NCBI GenBank assembly: GCA_945863605.1 | Contig: CAMAZP010000002.1 | Span: forward strand, 1-64,000 | Source of the DNA: Chitinophaga pinensis | Lineage (GTDB): Bacteria > Bacteroidota > Bacteroidia > Flavobacteriales_D > Crocinitomicaceae | Direction: 5' to 3' | Length of the DNA: 64,000 nt | In this document: positions 53,566 through 62,152 of the stretch, piece by piece | Numbering within the stretch: the first letter of the stretch is position 1 | Layout: each line of letters starts with the position of its first letter | The notes under the pieces: generated by a model | What the model saw: the letters and a program-made list of their open reading frames with translations, nothing else | What the model was told of the DNA's origin: nothing | Database searches by the model: none | Translations under genes and position numbers: made by a program

Positions 53566-54543
53566 GTGAAAACGAAGGATAAAATACTTAGAATTTTAAA
53601 AAAGAGAGGTCAAGTTTCCATTCATGAATTATGTGAACTTTTGGGAGCTTCAAGGCAATATGTTCATCGAATGATAAGTGAACTTGAAGAAGAGAAAGTA
53701 GTCCAAAAATTGGGGAAAGCACCTCTTGTTTATTATTCCTTAATTCAAATTGAACTAGAAAAAGAAACTCCAATCATTTCTTATGAAAAGGAACAGTTTT
53801 TAAATCAACATTTTCTTTTAATTGATCCGCTTGGAAATTGCTTGGAAGGATTGAAAGCAATGAATTATTGGTGTGAAAAGCAACAACTTCAATTAACGAA
53901 AACTATTGATGAATACATTGAAACGCGCAAAAAATACTTGGATTATTTCAATGGAAACGGAATGATTGATGGACTTTCGAAATTGACAAATACAGCTGGA
54001 ATTGATCAAATCGGGGTTGATGCACTTTATTATTTAGATTTTTACGCCATTGAAAGATTTGGAAAAACACACTTAGGAACCTTGATGCACTATGCGAAAC
54101 AAGGGCAGAATAAACTGTTGATGAAACGAATAGCTGATGAAATAAAACAACGGATTTATAATTACATCAACGAACAAAATGTAGACGCTGTAGTATTTGT
54201 ACCACCGACGATTTCAAGAAAAATTCAGATTATGACTGAACTTGAAAAACTATTAAAAATAAACTTGCCACAAGTAAAAGTCAATAAGATAAAAACGCCA
54301 ATAATTATCCCGCAAAAAGCACTTTCTAAAATCTTTGAACGCCTTGCCAACGCTAGAAATACGTTCGTTGTTCCTCAACAAAAAAGCTACAATCACATTC
54401 TCATTATTGACGATGCCGTTGGAAGTGGTGCCACTATAAATGAAATAGCAATTAAACTAAAACAAAAAAAGATTGCTACAAAAATTACAGGTTTGGCTAT
54501 TACAGGAAGTTTCAAAGGTTTTGATGTGATTTCAGAATTGTAA
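53566..54543 (+). CDS. winged-HTH regulator fused to a phosphoribosyltransferase-like domain
   Basis: The 325-residue protein has an N-terminal winged HTH (about 1-60, with ILKKRGQVSIHELCELLGAS as helix-turn-helix). The helical middle region (about 70-200) I do not recognise. The C-terminal type-I phosphoribosyltransferase fold has VVFVPPTISRKIQIMTEL and the PRPP loop HILIIDDAVGSGATINE at 277-293. It uses a GTG start; the frame upstream gives no better choice, and the next Met would remove the HTH. The architecture recalls PurR of Bacillus (winged helix plus PRTase that senses PRPP), but it is not that family by sequence; the PRTase resembles ComF-type domains. The operator-promoter arrangement upstream suggests autorepression. 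Its target genes are unknown. Confidence 0.8.
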   Translation: MKTKDKILRILKKRGQVSIHELCELLGASRQYVHRMISELEEEKVVQKLGKAPLVYYSLIQIELEKETPIISYEKEQFLNQHFLLIDPLGNCLEGLKAMNYWCEKQQLQLTKTIDEYIETRKKYLDYFNGNGMIDGLSKLTNTAGIDQIGVDALYYLDFYAIERFGKTHLGTLMHYAKQGQNKLLMKRIADEIKQRIYNYINEQNVDAVVFVPPTISRKIQIMTELEKLLKINLPQVKVNKIKTPIIIPQKALSKIFERLANARNTFVVPQQKSYNHILIIDDAVGSGATINEIAIKLKQKKIATKITGLAITGSFKGFDVISEL

Positions 54544-54656
54544 CTTTCTACTCTTTATAAATCCTAGAATTTTTCGGCAAACATTCAATAGACAAGAAAT
54601 AAATACCGCAAGCGAAATTTGAAATGGAAAGCTTTTGATTTTCCGACGAAATAACA

Positions 54657-54693
54657 AAAAAGCCATTTATCTGAACAAGACAAATGACTTTCT
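54657..54693. terminator. imperfect hairpin between convergent genes
   Basis: AAGCCATTT and AAATGACTT pair with one mismatch around a 15-base loop, with an A-run before and T-rich sequence after. It is placed between the ends of the HTH-PRTase gene and the M14 peptidase gene and could serve both. Confidence 0.4.
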
Positions 54694-54712
54694 TAAATTT
54701 TGATTTTAGTCT

Positions 54713-57529
54713 TTATTTCTTAACAATCAGTTTCACACGATTTTCATTGATTTGAATGGTGTAAATTCCAGAAGCAACTGATTCAAGAGAAATGACTTGA
54801 TTTTCAGCTGTTATTTTTCCAGTTTTAATAAGTTGTCCTTTGATGTCGAAAATCAAAAATTCACTACCAACGATTGCATTTTTCAATGTTACACTACCTT
54901 CTGTAGGATTTGGGAAAATTTGCAAAGTTGAAGTTCCATTTTCGTCTAAACCTGAACATGGTTCTACTATTAAATTTACTGTAGCTGAAGCACTACACCC
55001 ATTTCCATCAGTATAGTTTGCTGTGATTACATTTAATCCAATTGAAGCATTTGCGGGATTGAAAGATAAATTGCTTACTCCATTTCCTGAGATGATTGCG
55101 TTTGCTGGATTAACAGTTAATTGGACCAAACCTTGATTATCGCAAACAACATTATCAGAATCATCAGAATTTAGACTTACTGTTGGATTAGCATTTACAG
55201 TAATTGATTGAGAAGTAGTGTTTGTACCAGCACTATTCGTAACGGTTAATTGAACAGTATATGTTCCAGTAGAAGCATAGGTATGTGATGGATTTTGCTG
55301 AGTTGAAGAATTGCCATCGCCAAAATTCCAAGCCCAAGATGTTGGAATGTTCGAAGAGAAATCTGTAAATGAGACAGAAGTACCTTCACAAGCGTTTTGA
55401 GTTGATGGCTGAAAAGAAGCAACAGGTTCAACGGGAGCACCTACTTCGTTGTAGAATATTTTGAAATCGTCAAAATAAAATCCATCTGCATTTGTTCCAC
55501 CATCTGCTCTAAGTTGGAAACGAACTTTAATTTGTTGTCCTAAATAATCACTTAAATTAAATTCTTCCAGCACCCAAGAAGATTGAACTCCTTCGTAAAC
55601 AGGTTGATTGTTTGGTTGAACGCTTCCGTTTGCGTTTGTACCATTAACAGTATAATTTCCGCATTGACCAATCCAAGTTGCTCCATTATCCGTAGAAACT
55701 TGAAATTGTACAAAATCATAATCCGCTTCAATGTTCCATTTAGCATAAAATGAAATCATAGCTGCGTTTGCATTTGTCAAGTCAATAACAGGAACATAAG
55801 TGTAGGTTCTATTTGCATTATTAGCATAATTTCCAGTTGGAGTATCTGTAAAAGACTTTGTGGCTGATACATAGGTTGAGGTAGTTGTATTCCAATTCCC
55901 TGTCCAATTTGTAGCAGTCGTTGCGTCTTCTAAAACTTGAAGAGTTACTGCCCCATATGTTTTGGTAATCGTATCTTTTTTTACCCACAATCCATTGTCT
56001 GTTTTTAAAATGTATTTAATTTGATCACCAAATTGAATAGATGGATTTAAAGTATAGGCAATTGTTCCAATTGTGGTTTGTTGTAGATTCAAGTTATAGA
56101 CTACTGGGTTTCCAACGGTTGAAATATTTAATATCGGTTCTATTGAAACCGTTACTGGTCCTGCCTCTCTCCCTAATCTCTTGATAGAATGATTAAAATC
56201 ACCAGAAAGTGTAGCTATTGAAGAGGGATCTGTATCAGTTACAACATTATAATTTCTAGCAATATGAGCTAGTACCAAGTTTGGAAAAACCATTTCAGCA
56301 GATGTCGAAATTATTTCAGCTGATGGTTGCCAAAAATCAGTTCCCACTTCTGGTGTGTGCGCAAAAATTGTATCTTTTTGTCCAACACCTATATCAACTT
56401 TATACATGTAATCATCAGAATCTCCAGATGCTGGGTATAAACCTGAACTTTTAATTGCTGAGTATCCGTTAAATTGAACCATGTGGTTGGTATAATCTTG
56501 AAAGTAGTCGTGATGTTCAGCAAATTCAGCGGTAGTCGTTCCAATTGGAAATAAAATTGATTCGGCATAAGTATGCGCGTTGAATGCAGAAATAAAATTG
56601 TGATTTTGGACTAACCAACGCATTGCTTGTGTTTCTGGTTCTGAAAATGCAGCAGTACCTCTATAAGTATCGTTACTTTGCGTTGCACTTGTTCCAGTTG
56701 TTCCCCATCCATACGAATAGTTTCTATTTAAGTCAACTCCATACGATCCTCCGCTATTTAATCTTCTGTTTTTGCGCCACATTCCACCACCATTAGGATT
56801 GGTTGATTCATTGTGTAAATAACCATCTGGATTAAGACAAGGAACAAAAAATAATTGTGTATTATTCACTAAATAAGTTATTTCATCATTCGTTCCATAA
56901 TTTTCTAAAACATACCACATAAAGAAAATAGTTTCCATCAAAGCCATTGGTTCGCGTGCATGATGAATTGCAGTATATAGAATTTTTGGTTCAGTTTCAT
57001 CCGTATTTGGATTATCTGAAATTTTAACATGATAAATCGGACGGTTGTTGTATGTAAGGAATGTTGAAATTGGAGCTTTTTGAGTTATTAAATTGGGGTA
57101 TTGCGCAAACATATCATCCAACTCTGCGAGCATTTCGTTGTATTTCAAGTAGCCACCCATCGTGCCCAAGTTGAAGTTTGAAGGAGTTGCAGGAGTAAAC
57201 CCATCGCTTCCGCCTGAACCTGTGCATGTTGTATTTTTAGTAACTTGAAAATTTTCAGGGTTGTTTAATCTATTCACGTAATATGCTTGCACATCAGGAA
57301 TAAGAATTTCATATTCAAACTCATAATCTTGCATTATTTGTATTTCTTCTTTTGAAAAGTCAGAAATAAAAAACACGCCCTCTTTTTTGATGCCATGATC
57401 TACGGTAACACCAAGTTGACTAAGTTGATATAAGTCCTCTGCGTTTCCGTAAACCTTAACGCGTGAATAATCTTGAGAAAAAAGAAACGTTGATAAAACC
57501 AACGAAAATAGGAGAAATAAAGTTTTCAT
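54713..57529 (-). CDS. secreted M14 zinc carboxypeptidase with PKD and T9SS type A sorting domains
   Basis: The 938-residue protein has a signal peptide (MKTLFLLFSLVLSTFLFS), a propeptide-like part to about residue 125 and an M14 catalytic domain to about 430. The zinc ligands are in AIHHAREP (H and E) and SAFNAHTYAE (H), and the catalytic Glu is in HTPEVGTDFW. A beta-sandwich of the MAM or jelly-roll kind follows, with AEADYDFVQFQVSTDNGATW-like strands (IEADYDFVQFQVSTDNG). A PKD domain comes next (SWAWNFGDGNSSTQQNPSHT) and then a type A sorting domain starting LQIFPNPTEGSVTLKN and ending RVKLIVKK. It is expected to be exported by T9SS and to trim peptides outside the cell for nutrition. Confidence 0.93.
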   Translation of the reverse strand: MKTLFLLFSLVLSTFLFSQDYSRVKVYGNAEDLYQLSQLGVTVDHGIKKEGVFFISDFSKEEIQIMQDYEFEYEILIPDVQAYYVNRLNNPENFQVTKNTTCTGSGGSDGFTPATPSNFNLGTMGGYLKYNEMLAELDDMFAQYPNLITQKAPISTFLTYNNRPIYHVKISDNPNTDETEPKILYTAIHHAREPMALMETIFFMWYVLENYGTNDEITYLVNNTQLFFVPCLNPDGYLHNESTNPNGGGMWRKNRRLNSGGSYGVDLNRNYSYGWGTTGTSATQSNDTYRGTAAFSEPETQAMRWLVQNHNFISAFNAHTYAESILFPIGTTTAEFAEHHDYFQDYTNHMVQFNGYSAIKSSGLYPASGDSDDYMYKVDIGVGQKDTIFAHTPEVGTDFWQPSAEIISTSAEMVFPNLVLAHIARNYNVVTDTDPSSIATLSGDFNHSIKRLGREAGPVTVSIEPILNISTVGNPVVYNLNLQQTTIGTIAYTLNPSIQFGDQIKYILKTDNGLWVKKDTITKTYGAVTLQVLEDATTATNWTGNWNTTTSTYVSATKSFTDTPTGNYANNANRTYTYVPVIDLTNANAAMISFYAKWNIEADYDFVQFQVSTDNGATWIGQCGNYTVNGTNANGSVQPNNQPVYEGVQSSWVLEEFNLSDYLGQQIKVRFQLRADGGTNADGFYFDDFKIFYNEVGAPVEPVASFQPSTQNACEGTSVSFTDFSSNIPTSWAWNFGDGNSSTQQNPSHTYASTGTYTVQLTVTNSAGTNTTSQSITVNANPTVSLNSDDSDNVVCDNQGLVQLTVNPANAIISGNGVSNLSFNPANASIGLNVITANYTDGNGCSASATVNLIVEPCSGLDENGTSTLQIFPNPTEGSVTLKNAIVGSEFLIFDIKGQLIKTGKITAENQVISLESVASGIYTIQINENRVKLIVKK

Positions 57530-57635
57530 AGTTTGAATTTAGCGGTACAAATTAAAGAAAAAGAATTGAATCTCAAAACTAAACGATTGATAATTAAAAC
57601 TAGCTAACATTTCTTTCGTAACTTGGCACCCCAAT

Positions 57636-58367
57636 ATGCCACGGTATTTTATAGAAATCGCTTACAATGGTGCTGACTTTCATGGTTGGCAAAAACAGCC
57701 CAACGCTCCTAGCGTTCAAGAAACAATAGAAAAATGTTTGTACAAGCAGTTTGCGAATACTGAGGTTCCGATCGTTGGGTGTGGACGAACAGATACAGGC
57801 GTGCATGCAAATCACTATATTTTTCACTTAGATTTAGAAAGTGATGTAGATGAAGTTCAATTCATTTACAAGCTCAATCGGATGTTTCCCAAATCAATCG
57901 CAGCTTATTCAATGCAAAAAGTTGAGGCATCATTTCATGCGCGTTTTGATGCTAAAAAAAGAACTTATCGTTACTTTATACACCAAAAGAAAAACCCTTT
58001 TCGCGAAGAGTTTAGCTGGTATTTCCCTCATTTTTTCGATATTGAAATGATGAACCAAGCAGCTCAATTACTTTTGGGAGAGAAAGATTTTGGATCATTT
58101 GCAAAAACGCATACAGATGTGAAAACAACGATTTGTACTGTTTTTTCTGCCGAATGGAGAACGGATGAAAATAGCTATTATTTTGAGATTTCTGCCAATC
58201 GCTTTTTGAGAAATATGGTGCGTGCAATTGTGGGAACTTTAATGGATATTGGGACAGGAAAATTGAAAGTAGAAGACCTTCCAAATATAATTGCAGCAAA
58301 AAACAGAGAAGAAGCATCCGTTTCTGTTCCGGGTCATGGATTATTTTTATGGAAAATTGACTATTAA
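57636..58367 (+). CDS. truA: tRNA pseudouridine(38-40) synthase
   Basis: The 243-residue protein begins MPRYFIEIAYNGADFHGWQ and has the TruA active-site motif GCGRTDTGVHA with D53 as nucleophile, followed by RFDAKKRTYRYFI and the C-terminal FLRNMVRAIVGTLMDIGTG. It modifies uridines 38-40 of the tRNA anticodon arm in the cytoplasm. Length is normal for the bacterial enzyme. Its stop codon is directly followed by the ATG of the next gene, so the two form an operon. Confidence 0.95.
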   Translation: MPRYFIEIAYNGADFHGWQKQPNAPSVQETIEKCLYKQFANTEVPIVGCGRTDTGVHANHYIFHLDLESDVDEVQFIYKLNRMFPKSIAAYSMQKVEASFHARFDAKKRTYRYFIHQKKNPFREEFSWYFPHFFDIEMMNQAAQLLLGEKDFGSFAKTHTDVKTTICTVFSAEWRTDENSYYFEISANRFLRNMVRAIVGTLMDIGTGKLKVEDLPNIIAAKNREEASVSVPGHGLFLWKIDY

Positions 58368-58949
58368 ATGAAAAAATTAATAACTTTTCTTTTTCTATTT
58401 TTTTACGGATACGCAATCATTCGTTATCATATCGGAAAAGAATTATATGGTTTGATAGAGTTTTATTTTGTGCTTAACAAGGCGTTCGCATGGACAGCTG
58501 GAACATTGTTGCTTTTAAGTGTCTTACCCACCAATTTTTTAGATAAATATAAAATTTCAAGAAGAGGAATTGGAACTTTTGGTTATAGCATTGGACTAAT
58601 TCATATATTTAGTTCAATTCTATTATTAAGTGAGAAATTTTATCCAAAGTTTTACACCAACGCAAGCTTAAACACAGATGGATGGCTTTATATTTCACTT
58701 GGAATTTGTTCAATTTTACTATTTACTATTCCGTTAATTGCGAGTAAGATAAATCTACCTAATGGAAATTTTTTGTATCAATTTGGACGCTACGGAATTC
58801 TGCTGAATTTATCTCACGTATTTGCAATTGGATTTAAAGGTTGGCTCAAATTTCAAGATTGGCCTTTTTTCATGCCGCCAATTACCTTGCTTTTTTTCGT
58901 AAGTGGATTAGTGATTTTAGTTTTTAGATACTTAATTTTAAAAAAATAA
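58368..58949 (+). CDS. membrane protein of unknown function (five or six TM segments)
   Basis: I do not recognise this 193-residue protein by family. It has hydrophobic segments at about residues 3-17, 33-55, 70-85, 103-122, 135-150 and 167-190, and a basic C-terminus. The first helix is preceded by MKK, and there is a RYHIGKELYGL segment between helices one and two. The overall shape resembles ferric-reductase-like or cytochrome-b-like small membrane proteins, but no paired histidines are obvious. It starts at the base after the truA stop codon. Confidence 0.7.
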   Translation: MKKLITFLFLFFYGYAIIRYHIGKELYGLIEFYFVLNKAFAWTAGTLLLLSVLPTNFLDKYKISRRGIGTFGYSIGLIHIFSSILLLSEKFYPKFYTNASLNTDGWLYISLGICSILLFTIPLIASKINLPNGNFLYQFGRYGILLNLSHVFAIGFKGWLKFQDWPFFMPPITLLFFVSGLVILVFRYLILKK

Positions 58950-58978
58950 AAACTAAGCTTGATTAATCAATTTAGAAA

Positions 58979-59836
58979 CTAATACTTAATTGTTAGTGCG
59001 CTGTATTTCGTCACCGCTTTGCCTTCCAAATCTTTAGCGGTAACGTAGTAAATATAATTTCCAGCAGGAAGTTTGTCACCGTTTAAATTTGTTCCGTCCC
59101 ATTTAAAATCAGCGTCTTCAGATTTGAAAACAACATTGCTTTTCGAGTCGAGAATAACTATCACAAATTCGTTAACGTTTTCAACATCTAATTTTAAATA
59201 GTCATTATTTCCGTCGCCATTTGGAGTGAAAATATTCGGAAGTTTAAACTGTAATTTGCTTTCCTCTGGTAATTTTTCGGTTTCAACATTTTGTTTAGAC
59301 TCTTGATTTTGAGCCGAAGTAGCTATTTCGACCTTCGGATTATTTTTTGGTGCTTTTAAATCTTCTTTTGTTTCTATTTGTGCGTAAGAAATAGGTCTTT
59401 CAACTAAAGCTGTGCTTTCAAAAGTAGTATTATCAATTATTGATTCAATTTGACTAATCGTTCCTATTACAGTATTCTCAGAAACACGATTTATAGGATT
59501 CGAATTGTTTACTTTAGAAACAGTTGAATTGTTTTCTACCTTATTTTCAGTTGGATTTGATTTAGATACCTTTTGTTTGTTGGCTTTTTGAACCTCAATT
59601 TTTGGAGTTTCCTTCGCCTCCTCTTTAGATAGAAAAATAATCGTTCCAGTAACACTTGCAGCAATGGTAATACCAATACTAATTTTTGCAAGAAGCGACA
59701 TTCCAGCAGTTGTTGCAACAGCTGAGGAACTTGCAATCGAAGAAGAAACCGCTGACCAAAGTTCAGGACGCACAGGTGTTTCCAACTGCGAAAGTTTTTC
59801 TTGAAACAAATCTTTAATACTGTCTTTTTCTTCCAT
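58979..59836 (-). CDS. anti-sigma-like membrane protein with C-terminal CHU_C (gliding-associated) domain
   Basis: The 285-residue protein has a 47-residue N-terminal part with LFQEKLSQLETPVRPELWSA, which matches the ExFxxKLxxxExxVpPxxWxxI pattern of Bacteroidetes anti-sigma proteins. One transmembrane helix lies at about 48-69. A Ser/Asn/Lys-rich linker covers about 70-195, and a CHU_C-type domain 199-285 starts LPNIFTPNGDGNNDYLKL and has FKWDGTNLNGDKLPAGNYIY. It lies 1 bp behind the ECF sigma gene, the usual sigma/anti-sigma order. A T9SS type B-like signal placed in the periplasm on an anti-sigma anchor is unusual and suggests it senses or competes for the T9SS machinery. It could also simply be a membrane-anchored structural protein. 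Confidence 0.78.
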   Translation of the reverse strand: MEEKDSIKDLFQEKLSQLETPVRPELWSAVSSSIASSSAVATTAGMSLLAKISIGITIAASVTGTIIFLSKEEAKETPKIEVQKANKQKVSKSNPTENKVENNSTVSKVNNSNPINRVSENTVIGTISQIESIIDNTTFESTALVERPISYAQIETKEDLKAPKNNPKVEIATSAQNQESKQNVETEKLPEESKLQFKLPNIFTPNGDGNNDYLKLDVENVNEFVIVILDSKSNVVFKSEDADFKWDGTNLNGDKLPAGNYIYYVTAKDLEGKAVTKYSALTIKY

Positions 59837-59837
59837 A

Positions 59838-60362
59838 TTATCTTTTTTCTAATCGGTCTCTCAAATATGCCCTTGCACGTAAATACTGTGATTTTGATGT
59901 GCTTTCTGTTACGCCAAGTGCTGCTGCAATTTCTTGATGTGAATAGCCTTCAATCGCAAACATATTAAAAACGACTTTATAACCTTCAGGCATACTTTGA
60001 ACGAGCTTCATCAAATCTTCTGCCATTAATCGCTCGGTAATAAAATCTTTGTGCTCAAGTTTGTATTCCACTTCTTCAGCTTGAATATCACCTTGAAATT
60101 TTACATTTTTACGAATTTGATCCAAGCAAGTGTTTACCATAATGCGACGAATCCAACCTTCCAAAACACCTTCATTTTTATAATCAGAGAGTTTTGTGAA
60201 AACCTTCACCAATCCATCTTGTAAAACATCTTCTGCTTGTTGGCTATTTTTCATGTAGCGCAGGCATACACTGTACATTTTAGGGGCAAATTTGTCAAAC
60301 AACGTTTTTTGCGCCTTCGGATTTCCTTTTATACATTCATTAACTAATGTGAAATCATCCAT
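59838..60362 (-). CDS. ECF-type RNA polymerase sigma factor
   Basis: The protein (174 residues from the ATG at 60360-60362; a TTG 12 bp upstream is also in frame but less likely) has sigma region 2 with RYMKNSQQAEDVLQDGLVKV and GWIRRIMVNTCLDQIRK. Region 4 has the helix-turn-helix YSHQEIAAALGVTESTSKSQ. It has no extra sensor domain, as is usual for sigma factors held by a membrane anti-sigma factor. The next gene, 1 bp away, encodes that presumed anti-sigma factor. It is divergent from the TlpA-like gene across an 88-bp gap, which may be one of its targets. Confidence 0.9.
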   Translation of the reverse strand: MDDFTLVNECIKGNPKAQKTLFDKFAPKMYSVCLRYMKNSQQAEDVLQDGLVKVFTKLSDYKNEGVLEGWIRRIMVNTCLDQIRKNVKFQGDIQAEEVEYKLEHKDFITERLMAEDLMKLVQSMPEGYKVVFNMFAIEGYSHQEIAAALGVTESTSKSQYLRARAYLRDRLEKR

Positions 60363-60397
60363 AACGCTTGACAATGACTTGTATAATTATTTAAAAG

Positions 60398-60429
60398 TTG
60401 CATTAATATTAGTTAATACCTTAAATTCG
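60398..60429 (+). promoter_or_regulatory. possible promoter of the TlpA-like gene (TTG, 21 bp, TAAATTCG)
   Basis: TTG at 60398-60400 and TAAATTCG at 60422-60429 have 21 bp between them and sit 21 bp before the ATG. The -7 element departs from TAnnTTTG at one position (TTCG), so the call is weak. Confidence 0.3.
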
Positions 60430-60450
60430 TTGTGAAATATAACCAATTTT

Positions 60451-61695
60451 ATGCGATCAATTTTTATTTTCTGTTTACTTTTTGTTGCCTCTTCTACATT
60501 TTCTCAAGGAATAAAAACGTTACAACCTGGTCATTGGCGGGCGGAATTAGCGATGAATGATCGTTTATTTATTCCCTTTTTTCTGGATATTTCTAAGAAT
60601 AAAAATCAGTTACGGTTAGAAGTTGTTAATGCCGATGAGCGAATTATATTGCGAGACATTTCGGTGAAACATGATAGTGTTTATGCTTATTTTCCAGAAA
60701 TGGATGCACAAATTATTTTCAAAGTTACTGAAATGGGTAATGAATTGCGAGGATATTGGATCAATTATGCGCGTAAAGAACCCATAAAAATTCCCTTGAA
60801 TGCTTATGTTTCTTCAGAAAACATGGAGCGTATTTCATTTACAGCAGCTGGAAACAGCAATGCCAACCAAAATTTAACAGGTAAATGGGACGTGACTTTT
60901 AACACAAAAGCAAAACCTCGAAAAGCTATTGGATCTTTTGAAGTGAAAAATACGAAAGTCACGGGTCCTTTTTTAACTGAAACAGGCGATTATCGATTTT
61001 TAGAAGGAAACATGAATGGAAATGAATTTGCGTTTTCAAGTTTCAATGGTTCTTGGGCGTTTTACTTTACAGGAACAATTTCGGGAGATTCTATTCAAGG
61101 AAAATATTACAGTGGTGTTTCGTTTTCAACCGATTGGATTGCCTCAAAAAATGAACAAGCGAAATTACGCGAACACGAAGAATTGACGTATGTCATTAAT
61201 GATGCTGCTTTCAATTTTAAAGAAATAGTAGAATTAAATGGTAAACCGTTTGTGTTTCCCGGAAAGAAATACAAAGACAAAGTAGTTATTTTTCAGATAA
61301 TGGGAACTTGGTGTCCTAATTGTATTGACGAGATTAATTATTTCAAAACTTTGTATACTCAATTCAACAAACAAGGTTTAGAAATTATAGCGCTAGCTTA
61401 TGAAGTGGGTGAAGATAAAAAAGCGCAACTTAAAAAACTCAAAGCATTTAAAAAACGAACTGGAATTACTTATAAGGTACTGTTGGCTGGAACATCAAAA
61501 ACAGAAGTTGCCGCGCGTCACTTTCCAATGTTGAATGGAGTTATGAGTTTTCCAACAACTATTTTCGTAAACAAAAAAGGTAAAATTCAAAAGATTTTTA
61601 CGGGATTTAGCGGTCCAGCAACAGGTAATGCTTACAAGGAAATTAAAGACGAAATTCAATACGAAGTAGAAATATTATTGGATTTGTTGAAGTAG
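60451..61695 (+). CDS. TlpA-like thioredoxin-fold protein with N-terminal beta domain
   Basis: The 414-residue protein has a signal peptide (MRSIFIFCLLFVASSTFS). A beta-rich N-terminal domain (about 20-235, with RDISVKHDSVYAYFPE and FAFSSFNGSWAFYFTG) looks like the DUF4369/lipocalin-like part of Bacteroidetes thiol-disulphide proteins. A TlpA/AhpC-type thioredoxin domain (about 255-395) has the redox pair C288 and C291 in GTWCPNC and the cis-proline in MSFPTTIFV. It probably reduces or exchanges disulphides in the periplasm. It is divergent from the ECF sigma gene. Confidence 0.88.
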   Translation: MRSIFIFCLLFVASSTFSQGIKTLQPGHWRAELAMNDRLFIPFFLDISKNKNQLRLEVVNADERIILRDISVKHDSVYAYFPEMDAQIIFKVTEMGNELRGYWINYARKEPIKIPLNAYVSSENMERISFTAAGNSNANQNLTGKWDVTFNTKAKPRKAIGSFEVKNTKVTGPFLTETGDYRFLEGNMNGNEFAFSSFNGSWAFYFTGTISGDSIQGKYYSGVSFSTDWIASKNEQAKLREHEELTYVINDAAFNFKEIVELNGKPFVFPGKKYKDKVVIFQIMGTWCPNCIDEINYFKTLYTQFNKQGLEIIALAYEVGEDKKAQLKKLKAFKKRTGITYKVLLAGTSKTEVAARHFPMLNGVMSFPTTIFVNKKGKIQKIFTGFSGPATGNAYKEIKDEIQYEVEILLDLLK

Positions 61696-61937
61696 ATTAT
61701 TGAGAATTACTGCAACTGATAGTAAACAAGTTTTCCTTAATAGAGTTTCACAATCGTACCAGTAAAATGCTTGAATATTAAAAATGAATAATTTAATCGA
61801 ATTTAGCAGGAACAATAAATGGAATGCTGAATCTAGGATTTTTAATTGTTGGGGAATTTTTTTATTCTTGAATCCTTATCTAATCTTTAATTTTTATTAA
61901 ATGGTACATAACATGGTCCCAAGTGTAATTATAAAAA

Positions 61938-61973
61938 ATAATCCCTTGTTTTACAAGGGATTATAAGTTTTTA
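61938..61973. terminator. strong hairpin terminator downstream of the TlpA-like gene
   Basis: ATAATCCCTTGT and ACAAGGGATTAT form a perfect 12-bp stem with a TTT loop, preceded by six A and followed by AAGTTTTT. It is about 240 bp after the TlpA-like stop codon. It is perfectly symmetric and should work on both strands. Confidence 0.7.
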
Positions 61974-62117
61974 AAAGAGGTCTCGTCCGAACCTAATAGC
62001 AGTTAATCTGTATTTATTGAATGATTACAATATAAACTTGAAAACCTAATAAAATATAGAGTTTTTGCAGTTTCTTAATTGTTTATAGTTAATTACAATT
62101 AATATTAATTAATGAAT

Positions 62118-62138
62118 GGTTGCACAACGGTTGCACAA
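62118..62138 (+). repeat. two direct GGTTGCACAA repeats overlapping the integrase promoter
   Basis: GGTTGCACAA occurs at 62118-62127 and 62129-62138, one helical turn (11 bp) apart. Each contains the interrupted palindrome TTG-CA-CAA. The position, 35-55 bp before the integrase start, fits an operator or an arm-type integrase binding site. Confidence 0.6.
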
Positions 62139-62152
62139 TTGTATTATCTTTG
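62120..62152 (+). promoter_or_regulatory. integrase promoter (TTG, 22 bp, TATCTTTG)
   Basis: TATCTTTG (62145-62152) fits the -7 consensus exactly. A TTG inside the first direct repeat (62120-62122) lies 22 bp upstream. The leader to the chosen ATG (62173) is about 15 bases. This promoter position argues that the start is 62173, not the ATG at 62116 which lies upstream of the promoter. Confidence 0.58.

Noticed and set aside
53566-54543. HTH-PRTase as part of a retron or other known anti-phage system
   Set aside because: No reverse transcriptase, msr/msd-like structure or effector gene is nearby; neighbours are rocD and a secreted peptidase.
60363-60374. TTG start four codons upstream for the ECF sigma factor
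   Set aside because: The ATG at 60360-60362 gives the typical MDDFxLV-like N-terminus and needs no rare start codon.
61966-62010. tRNA remnant as integrase target (GTCCGAACC stretch)
   Set aside because: No T-arm, acceptor stem or CCA-side pairing could be built around it.
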